Assembly (NCBI GenBank): GCA_018399795.1
Contig: JAGYOC010000299.1
Coordinates: 1 to 21,675 of the forward strand
DNA: 21,675 nt
Reading direction: 5' to 3'
Source: Dehalococcoidales bacterium
GTDB lineage: Bacteria > Chloroflexota > Dehalococcoidia > Dehalococcoidales > UBA5760
The notes beneath the pieces were generated by a model. That model was not told the DNA's origin. It ran no database searches and saw nothing but the letters and a program-made list of their open reading frames with translations. This document shows, piece after piece, positions 16,074-21,675 of the stretch. The position numbers were made by a program, and so were the translations under genes. Numbering within the stretch: position 1 is the first letter of the stretch; each line of letters begins with the position of its first letter.

Positions 16074-17783
16074 TTGAGCAGGGAGCACCTGATATCGGTA
16101 GCCCGGGGTTTGCAACCGGCTGATCTTGTCCTGGCCAATGCCAGGGTGATCAATGTCTTCAGTGGCGAGATTGAAACGGCCAGCGTGGCCCTGTCCGAAG
16201 GCCTAATTGCGGGGGTCGGTGATTACCGGGAGGCGGCGGATGTGTGGGATTTGCGGGGTAAATACCTTGTGCCCGGACTTATCAACGGGCATACTCACCT
16301 GGAAAGCTCGATGTTGAGCCCGGGACAGTATGCCCGTGCCGTGGTACCGCGGGGTACCCTGGCTGTGGTTACGGACCTTCATGAAATAGCCAATGTATGC
16401 GGTATGGATGGTATCCGGTATGTGATGGATTGTGCGAGACGGCTGCCTGTGGAGTTCTTTCTGATGGCTCCTTCCTGTGTGCCGGCGACCAGCCTGGAAA
16501 CATCGGGGGCGGTTATCGGTATCGGTGAGATAAAAAAGCTGCTTCGCCTGAGGCACTGCATCGGGCTGGGCGAAGTGATGAATTACCCCGGTGTTCTGGC
16601 CGGGGACAGTGAAGTGCTGCGAAAAATTGCCCTGGCTGAGCGAAGTAACGTGGATGGTCATTGCCCGGCTTTGAGCGGGCCGGGACTTAACGCCTACATC
16701 GGGGCAGGTATCGGCTCTGACCACGAATCGGTATCACCGGATGAGGGCAGGGAAAAGCTCAGGCGGGGAATGTATCTCATGATAAGGGAGGGTTCCACGG
16801 AAAAAAACCTGGATGCTCTCCTGCCGCTGGTAAACGACCGGACATATCCCCGGTGTATCTTCGTGGTCGATGACCGCAGCTGTGCGGACCTGCTCGGTGA
16901 CGGGGATATCGATGCCGTGGTGAGAAAGGCCATCATGCGTGGCCTGGAGCCGGTACGTGCTATTCAGATGGCCACGATAAACGCCGCGGTTTACTTTCGT
17001 TTGAAAGGACTCGGGGCGGTGGCACCGGGCTACCGGGCCAACCTGATGGTATGTGAAAGCCTGCGAGATTTGCGGGCGGATATGGTCTTCCACCGCGGAA
17101 GGCTGGTGGCCAGGGATGGAGAGCCTCTCTTTGATGTTCCGGAGGTGACTAAGAAGGAGATTCTACGCACGGTAAACATCGGGGCCTTCACACCGGAATC
17201 GCTCAGGCTTTTCCCGGCGGCAGATAAGGAGCCGGTTATTGATATCGTACCGTATCAGATTACTACCCGAAAAAGGATGGAGGTGCCTAGAACAAGGGAT
17301 GGGCTTGTTGTGGCGGATACAGAGCGGGATATACTCAAGCTTGCGGTGGTGGAGAGGCACTGTGCCAGCGGCAATGTCGGGCTGGGGATGGTGCGTGGAT
17401 TTGGTTTGAAGAGAGGCGCTTTGGCTTCATCGGTGGCCCACGATTCCCATAACGTGATTTCTGTGGGCACCAGTGATGAGGATATGTATTGTGCCATAAA
17501 AGAGGTGGAGAGCCTCGAGGGTGGGCTGGTTGTTGCCTGTGGAGGTAGAGTAATGGCCAGCCTGGCACTTCCCGTAGCTGGATTGCTCTCCGGGGAGAAT
17601 CCCTGGAGGGTGGCGGAGGAAATAGAAGTGTTGCAGAAAATGGCTATCGAGATGGGCTGCGGCCTTGCCGACCCCTTCGCAGCGTTATCCTTTCTGGCAC
17701 TGCCGGTGATACCGGAAATAAGGCTTACTGACCTGGGCATGGTTGATGTCAACGAGTTCCGATTGATAAAGAGGGGGGAATAA
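16074..17783 (+). CDS. ade: Adenine deaminase (TTG start)
   Basis: Adenine deaminase of the amidohydrolase superfamily converts adenine to hypoxanthine and ammonia. The 569-residue product has ADLVLANARVINVFSGEIE at the N-terminus. Metal ligands appear as H73 and H75 in GHTHLESSM, E167 in GLGEVMNYPGV, H196 in DGHCPALSG and H217 in GSDHESV, with the catalytic aspartate in VVDDRS near 266-267. The C-terminal domain with SVAHDSHNVISVGTSDEDM is also intact. Length is normal. The segment after DDR reads GDGDID where I expect EGHID in better-known enzymes, a small divergence outside the core ligands. The start is TTG 16074, set by AAGGAG at 16061-16066; no ATG lies near. It stands between hpt and a second phosphoribosyltransferase gene, so its product can be used at once by Hpt. 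Confidence 0.95.
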   Translation: MSREHLISVARGLQPADLVLANARVINVFSGEIETASVALSEGLIAGVGDYREAADVWDLRGKYLVPGLINGHTHLESSMLSPGQYARAVVPRGTLAVVTDLHEIANVCGMDGIRYVMDCARRLPVEFFLMAPSCVPATSLETSGAVIGIGEIKKLLRLRHCIGLGEVMNYPGVLAGDSEVLRKIALAERSNVDGHCPALSGPGLNAYIGAGIGSDHESVSPDEGREKLRRGMYLMIREGSTEKNLDALLPLVNDRTYPRCIFVVDDRSCADLLGDGDIDAVVRKAIMRGLEPVRAIQMATINAAVYFRLKGLGAVAPGYRANLMVCESLRDLRADMVFHRGRLVARDGEPLFDVPEVTKKEILRTVNIGAFTPESLRLFPAADKEPVIDIVPYQITTRKRMEVPRTRDGLVVADTERDILKLAVVERHCASGNVGLGMVRGFGLKRGALASSVAHDSHNVISVGTSDEDMYCAIKEVESLEGGLVVACGGRVMASLALPVAGLLSGENPWRVAEEIEVLQKMAIEMGCGLADPFAALSFLALPVIPEIRLTDLGMVDVNEFRLIKRGE

Positions 17784-18497
17784 ATGGTTGCTTACCGTGT
17801 CAATCCCGTTTTCGAGAGCCGTTTCGATGCCGGTAGCAAGCTGGCAGAGAAGCTCGGAGATTACCGGGGGCAGGGGGTGGTAGTGCTGGCGATACCCAAC
17901 GGCGGGCTGCCGGTGGCAATGCAGGTTGCCCTGGCGCTGGATGCTGATCTCGATGTGGTAATTTCCCGAAAGCTTCCTATCCCGCTGCGCCCTGAAGGGG
18001 GCTTCGGTGCCATCGCCGATGATGGTGCCGTGATACTCAATGAAGACGTGTTGAACGAGGTTGGGCTTACCGAGAAGCAGATAAACTACCAGGTAGGAAT
18101 GGTAAGAACGGAAATCCGCCAGAGAAGCCTTCTCTACCGGGGTAGCAAACCGCTCAGCATCGCGGGTGGTAAGATTGCGATAATTATCGATGACGGGTTG
18201 GCCTCAGGATATACCATGATGGCGGCGGTGGAGTCGGTGCGCCGGCGGAGGCCTGCCAGCATAGTAGTGGCGGTGCCGGCAGCATCACAGGCGTCAATAG
18301 ACCGTCTGGCAGAGGTCGCCGACAGGGTGGTAACCGTGGCCACAGGGGGATTTTCCCGCTTCTACATTGCGGATTATTACCGCTACTGGCATAGTCTGAG
18401 TGATGAAGAGGGACTCAAGTGCCTCAGGGAGTATCGGATGCGCCGGTTTGCCCCCAGCATTGAACCAGTCCCAGATGATAGGAGGGAAACCTGTTAG
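17784..18497 (+). CDS. Phosphoribosyltransferase-domain protein (COG1926-like)
   Basis: The 237-residue product is a type I phosphoribosyltransferase by its PRPP loop IIIDDGLASGYTM at 133-145, its N-terminal FESRFDAGSKLAEKLGDYRG and its loop IPNGGLPVAMQVALAL at 37-50. It resembles the 'predicted phosphoribosyltransferase' group (COG1926), whose substrate is generally not known. SRKLPIPLRPEGGFGAIADDG is a second conserved stretch of that group. The ATG follows the ade stop codon with no gap, and GGGGGG in the end of ade can act as its ribosome-binding site, so the two genes are tightly coupled. The context of hpt and ade suggests a purine or other salvaged base as substrate; this is inference. 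Downstream are 81 nt with inverted repeats, then the convergent ABM gene. Confidence 0.86.
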   Translation: MVAYRVNPVFESRFDAGSKLAEKLGDYRGQGVVVLAIPNGGLPVAMQVALALDADLDVVISRKLPIPLRPEGGFGAIADDGAVILNEDVLNEVGLTEKQINYQVGMVRTEIRQRSLLYRGSKPLSIAGGKIAIIIDDGLASGYTMMAAVESVRRRRPASIVVAVPAASQASIDRLAEVADRVVTVATGGFSRFYIADYYRYWHSLSDEEGLKCLREYRMRRFAPSIEPVPDDRRETC

Positions 18498-18498
18498 T

Positions 18499-18564
18499 TG
18501 CATGACGGAAACGGCGGTCATTTGCACACGGGTTCTCTGCTCAGGAAAAGCGGCTGGTCATGCA
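18499..18564 (+). repeat. Inverted repeats between converging genes
   Basis: TGCATGAC (18499-18506) can pair with GTCATGCA (18557-18564), an 8-bp perfect inverted repeat. An intervening GTCATTTGCA (18517-18526) can compete for the first arm. There is no T-run, so it is not a clear Rho-independent terminator. It may still shape the 3' end of the ade operon transcript. Confidence 0.35.
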
Positions 18565-18578
18565 GGTTGGTCTCTTGT

Positions 18579-18872
18579 CTATTCGGTAGCCATTACCTGG
18601 TAGACATTGACTCTGGGGTTTTCCGATAGCAGTGGTTCGACCTTTTCCTCCAGATCAAGCCTCTGCGGTGATTCCTCCCAGGCTTTCCAGTCCTCCAGGC
18701 TCTGCCACATACTGAGCACCAGTATCACGGAGGAATCGTCGATGCTGGACAAAGTCTCACCAGTGACATAACCGCGCTGGTGAATGGTGGCTGTCCTGAG
18801 TTCTTTGAGGAGGTGAATGAAGTCTCCTCTCTTGCCCGCTTTCAGGTGACGTTCTAGTACAACCTTAACCAC
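18579..18872 (-). CDS. Small ABM-domain (antibiotic biosynthesis monooxygenase-like) protein, GTG start
   Basis: The 97-residue product fits the dimeric alpha/beta-barrel ABM fold. It has VKVVLERHLKAGKRGDFIHLL, then a central YVTGETLSSIDDSSVILVLSMW and the pattern SLEDWKAWEESPQR. Members include quinone oxidases such as YgiN, haem-degrading IsdG/HmoB proteins and many uncharacterised ones. No haem-binding signature can be assigned, so the reaction is unknown. The start is GTG 18872; the upstream GGGGGTGG is a mediocre ribosome-binding site. It follows sbcD on the same strand but has its own strong promoter in the 70-nt gap. A cytoplasmic location is expected as there is no signal peptide. Confidence 0.83.
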   Translation of the reverse strand: MVKVVLERHLKAGKRGDFIHLLKELRTATIHQRGYVTGETLSSIDDSSVILVLSMWQSLEDWKAWEESPQRLDLEEKVEPLLSENPRVNVYQVMATE

Positions 18873-18909
18873 TATACCACCCCCTTAATAATATTCTATC
18901 CCGGCTCAA

Positions 18910-18938
18910 ATTATAGCCCTGCTGGGAAATGCTATCAA
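18910..18938 (-). promoter_or_regulatory. Promoter of the ABM-domain gene
   Basis: On the minus strand TTGATA (18938-18933) and a perfect TATAAT (18915-18910) are 17 nt apart. The -35 box starts only 5 nt after the sbcD stop codon. Transcription would begin near 18903, giving a leader of about 30 nt. Confidence 0.78.
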
Positions 18939-18942
18939 GGCG

Positions 18943-20229
18943 CTATTTCTGTTCCATGTTTCGTTCCGCAATCAGATTTTTACCGTATTCAATCAGGGTC
19001 TGTTTCCTTTCCGGGGTCATATTCCTTGTTTCCAGATAGCCTCTCAGGGCATCGATGGGGGTTACCTCTTCCGCTGTCTGGTTTCCCAGCCTGATTCTTG
19101 ATTCCCGCTTGATATCGCGGGTAATGTTGTAGTGATATGCCTCTTTGAGGCTGTCTCTGATTTCCCCGTCTTTCAATTGTCCTTCTATACTGGCGGGCAT
19201 CGATATGTTCAACCTTACGATGGCACCCCTTATCTCTTCGCTGTGGTAGCTTACGGCATCGATTACGGTTGCGGTGGGGTCAGGGTTATCAGGTTCGACA
19301 CTGGCGTCGATGCTGAGGAAACGGCGTGCTTTCACCGGATGGAAATCGAAGGATACCCTTCGTGTGACGGTTCCGTCTCCGGATTCGATATCTACCACGT
19401 AAAAACCCTTGTCGTCTTTTTCCTCGCTGAAGTTAATCCGCTCCAGACTGCCGGAATAGACAACCGGAGGGCTTTCCGAGAGGACCTGGTGCTTATGGAT
19501 ATGCCCCAGGGCGACATAGTCGAAGGAGGGTTTGGCGACACTGCTGAGCAGCAGGGTGTGCTCCTGACCGATATTCATCATCGATTCCGAGCCCACTTTT
19601 GCACCCGTAACCCAGACATGCGCGGCAAGTATGGCGGGGAGCGCGGTGTCGAGCCTGCCGGCGTTGGTAGCGATGATATTGGTCAGTACCTCCTGGAGCT
19701 TCTGGTTGATACCGTCAAAATCGAGCCCCTTGGTCTCCTCCTTGCTGAGTAGAGTGCTACGTCTCAACCAGGGCAGGGAGACTATCTGGACTGTCCCACC
19801 TGCCGTTGGGATGCGGTGGATTCCGGGCCGGTTGGCGACGTAAACCCGCTCCAGAGACAGGGCATCGAATATCTCGATGGCAGTAGCCCTGCCGGCCGCA
19901 TTGGACATATCGTGGTTACCGGCAAGCAGAAAAATGGGTATGCCGCCTGAGGTAAGGCGGTTAATTCTGCGGGCAAACTCCCTCTGCTGTGTCTGGCTCG
20001 GCTCCCTGCTCTTGTAGGCATCGCCACAGAATAGTACCAGGTCCGTTTTTTCTTCCAGGGAGTAGTCTACCAGTTCGTCGAGGGACATGAGGAAATCCTC
20101 GAGACGGGTGGAAAGCCCGGTTTTGGGGTTGATATTTCCGTATTCCTCGACGCCGAGGTGCAGGTCGGCAAAGTGGACGATTTTCAACTTACCCCTCGCT
20201 TCCCTCTCAGCTAGGTTTCCTGCTTCCAT
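18943..20229 (-). CDS. sbcD: DNA repair nuclease SbcD/Mre11 homologue
   Basis: SbcD is the metal-dependent nuclease of the SbcCD (Rad50-Mre11-like) complex, which processes hairpins and blocked DNA ends. The 428-residue product shows the calcineurin-type phosphoesterase motifs in order: FADLHLG with D22 and H24, [11 protein letters not shown] with D70, LLAGNHDMS with N105 and H106, LAAHVWV, and [11 protein letters not shown] with the GHxH pair. A capping domain and a helical C-terminus follow. ATG 20229 overlaps the glyS end by 19 nt. An alternative TTG at 20187, preceded by GAGGGG, would begin directly at [12 protein letters not shown] and removes an unconserved 14-residue extension, so it may be the true start. 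No sbcC gene follows in the window, which is unusual since the two are normally adjacent. Confidence 0.93.
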   Translation of the reverse strand: MEAGNLAEREARGKLKIVHFADLHLGVEEYGNINPKTGLSTRLEDFLMSLDELVDYSLEEKTDLVLFCGDAYKSREPSQTQQREFARRINRLTSGGIPIFLLAGNHDMSNAAGRATAIEIFDALSLERVYVANRPGIHRIPTAGGTVQIVSLPWLRRSTLLSKEETKGLDFDGINQKLQEVLTNIIATNAGRLDTALPAILAAHVWVTGAKVGSESMMNIGQEHTLLLSSVAKPSFDYVALGHIHKHQVLSESPPVVYSGSLERINFSEEKDDKGFYVVDIESGDGTVTRRVSFDFHPVKARRFLSIDASVEPDNPDPTATVIDAVSYHSEEIRGAIVRLNISMPASIEGQLKDGEIRDSLKEAYHYNITRDIKRESRIRLGNQTAEEVTPIDALRGYLETRNMTPERKQTLIEYGKNLIAERNMEQK

Positions 20230-21578
20230 ATCTGACCGCCGGCAGGCAGAACGAAGAAATCTTCACCACCGAGCTTGGCAGAAAGCGTTTCCTCGAGGAT
20301 CTTTATGGGTAGGCGTATCTGGTTCATGCTGTCTCTCTCCCGCACGGTAACTTGGCCGTCGTCCAGGGTCTGGAAATCGATGGTAACACAGAAGGGGGTA
20401 CCGATTTCGTCCTGCCGCCGGTAGCGGCGCCCGATGCTCTGCGCTTCGTCGTAGCCAGTCACCCAGTGATGGCGCAGCTCGCCGTATATTTCTCCTGCCT
20501 TCTTTGCCACCGGTTCCTTTTTGCTCAACGGCAGTACGGCTATTTTGACCGGTGCCAGGTCCCGGTGCAGGTGCAGTACTACCCTTGTTTCGTCTCTGTC
20601 TGGTTCCTCGGCGTAGGCATCACAGAGGAAGGCGAGAAGGGCTCGGTCTACGCCCGCCGATGGTTCTATGACATAGGGGATTAACTGCTCTTTACTCTCC
20701 TCGTCCCAGTAAGAGAGGCTCTTGCCACTGTAACTGGCGTGCTGGGTGAGGTCGAAGTCGCCGCGGTTGGCGATGCCCTCCAGTTCGGACCATCCCATCG
20801 GGAAAAGGTAGTCGATATCGTAGCAGTCCAGCGCGTAGTGAGCCAGCTCGTGCTTCATGTGCTGCCGTAAGCGCAGGTTTTCCCGACGAATACCCAGATT
20901 TTGGTACCATTCGTAGCATTCCCGGAGCCAGTATTCGAACCACTCTTTATCTGTTCCGGGCTTGACGAAGTACTCCATCTCCATCTGCTCGAACTCCCGG
21001 CTGCGGAAGATAAAGTTGCCGGTGGTGATTTCGTTCCGGAACGACTTGCCTATCTGGGCAATACCGAACGGCAGCTTCTTTCTGGTGGTGGTGACAACGT
21101 TCTGGAAGTTAACGAAGATACCCTGGGCGGTTTCGGGACGCAGGTAGACGATGCTGGAGGCATCCTCAACCGGCCCCATAAATGTCTTGAACATCAGGTT
21201 GAACATCTGGGGCTCGGTCAGTTCTCCGCCACACTCCGGGCAGCGGTCGCCATCCATCTGGTCGGTACGCCACCGCTGGTGGCAACTCTTACACTCGGCA
21301 AGTGGGTCGGAAAAGCCTTCCAGGTGGCCGCTGGCCTGCCAGGTCCGGGGGTGCATCAGTATACTGGAGTCAATGCCCACCACGTCATCACGCTTCTGTA
21401 CCATCTCCCGCCACCAGGCGTTTTTGATATTGCGTTTCAGTTCCACGCCCAGCGGACCGTAATCCCAGCAACTGGAGAGGCCACCATATATCTCGCTGCT
21501 GGGAAAGATAAAGCCCCGGCGGCGGCAGAGGGATACCAGTTTCTCCATATCGGTATTGGCCGGTGTTTCTATACTCAC
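20211..21578 (-). CDS. glyS: Glycyl-tRNA synthetase, homodimeric class II type (GTG start)
   Basis: This enzyme charges tRNA-Gly with glycine. The 455-residue product is the single-chain, archaeal/eukaryotic-like alpha2 form found in many bacteria, not the alpha2beta2 form. It has the opening segment [33 protein letters not shown], a zinc-ribbon-like pattern CKSCHQRW with [17 protein letters not shown], and class II motif 2 in [14 protein letters not shown] with [10 protein letters not shown]. The anticodon-binding domain [22 protein letters not shown] closes the protein. The start is GTG 21578, set by AAGGAG at 21592-21587 with 8 nt of spacing. It leads a group with sbcD from the promoter at 21625-21654. 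Confidence 0.96.
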   Translation of the reverse strand: MSIETPANTDMEKLVSLCRRRGFIFPSSEIYGGLSSCWDYGPLGVELKRNIKNAWWREMVQKRDDVVGIDSSILMHPRTWQASGHLEGFSDPLAECKSCHQRWRTDQMDGDRCPECGGELTEPQMFNLMFKTFMGPVEDASSIVYLRPETAQGIFVNFQNVVTTTRKKLPFGIAQIGKSFRNEITTGNFIFRSREFEQMEMEYFVKPGTDKEWFEYWLRECYEWYQNLGIRRENLRLRQHMKHELAHYALDCYDIDYLFPMGWSELEGIANRGDFDLTQHASYSGKSLSYWDEESKEQLIPYVIEPSAGVDRALLAFLCDAYAEEPDRDETRVVLHLHRDLAPVKIAVLPLSKKEPVAKKAGEIYGELRHHWVTGYDEAQSIGRRYRRQDEIGTPFCVTIDFQTLDDGQVTVRERDSMNQIRLPIKILEETLSAKLGGEDFFVLPAGGQIWKQET

Positions 21579-21624
21579 TGCTATTGCTCCTTAAAGTCAT
21601 ATCGGAGATGGAGGGGTTAGAATC

Positions 21625-21654
21625 ATTGTAGCCAAAAATGAGCGTTCATTGCAA
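21625..21654 (-). promoter_or_regulatory. Promoter of glyS-sbcD
   Basis: On the minus strand TTGCAA (21654-21649) and TACAAT (21630-21625) are 18 nt apart. The start would be near 21618, giving a leader of about 40 nt. That is too short for a T-box riboswitch, the usual glyS control element in Firmicutes. Confidence 0.68.
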
Positions 21655-21675
21655 AGGCGACGAGCCAGCACGTTG

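Noticed and set aside
21579..21675. T-box riboswitch upstream of glyS
   Set aside because: The promoter at 21625-21654 leaves only about 40 nt of leader, and no T-box consensus or terminator hairpin is visible.

Overview
The window is 21.7 kb of ordinary, densely packed bacterial chromosome with about 52-54% GC by eye. It holds 17 intact protein genes, one partial gene at the left edge and one gene relic. There are no rRNA or tRNA genes, no insertion sequences and no CRISPR arrays. I infer a member of the Chloroflexota, most likely class Dehalococcoidia. The grounds are the gene set, the frequent ATA isoleucine codons, the archaeal-looking nicotinate phosphoribosyltransferase and SbcD/Mre11, an HrcA/CIRCE-controlled groESL, and several genes without Shine-Dalgarno sites. 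This assignment rests on general resemblance, not on a database match.

Layout. (1) Positions 1-2897, plus strand: the end of a GalT/HIT-like gene, a nicotinamidase-nicotinate phosphoribosyltransferase fusion (two consecutive NAD-salvage enzymes in one chain), and a DAHP synthase. (2) 2900-6284, minus strand: a corC/hlyC-type membrane protein, a DUF2344 protein and tilS, read from a very good promoter at 6345-6373. (3) 6424-9658, plus strand: tsaD behind an extended -10 that sits on its start codon, then groES-groEL behind a perfect CIRCE operator, ending in a strong terminator. (4) 9954-11162: an MFS transporter. (5) 11356-14520, minus strand: a two-helix membrane protein of unknown function, an M16 peptidase, a deleted and frameshifted ADP-ribosylglycohydrolase relic, and exonuclease III. 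(6) surE (minus) and a purine-salvage group (plus: hypoxanthine phosphoribosyltransferase, adenine deaminase, an uncharacterised phosphoribosyltransferase) diverge from 15377-15486. (7) 18579-21578, minus strand: glyS, sbcD and a small ABM-domain protein with its own promoter.

Themes. Nucleotide and cofactor salvage recurs: the NAD-salvage fusion, SurE, Hpt, adenine deaminase and the extra phosphoribosyltransferase. Translation quality control is represented by tilS, tsaD and glyS. Translation starts are of two kinds. Internal or regulated genes carry good Shine-Dalgarno sites, often with TTG or GTG starts (groEL, ade, the M16 peptidase, glyS, the ABM gene). Several first-in-operon genes (tsaD, hpt, the two-helix protein, perhaps surE and the MFS gene) have no Shine-Dalgarno site and a -10 box 5-14 nt from the start codon, which suggests leaderless mRNAs.

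The observations most worth a second look are the PncA-PncB fusion, the ADP-ribosylglycohydrolase relic, the leaderless promoter pattern, and a 14-codon ORF with a strong ribosome-binding site directly upstream of ade. I found no convincing new defence system, mobile element or large structured RNA.
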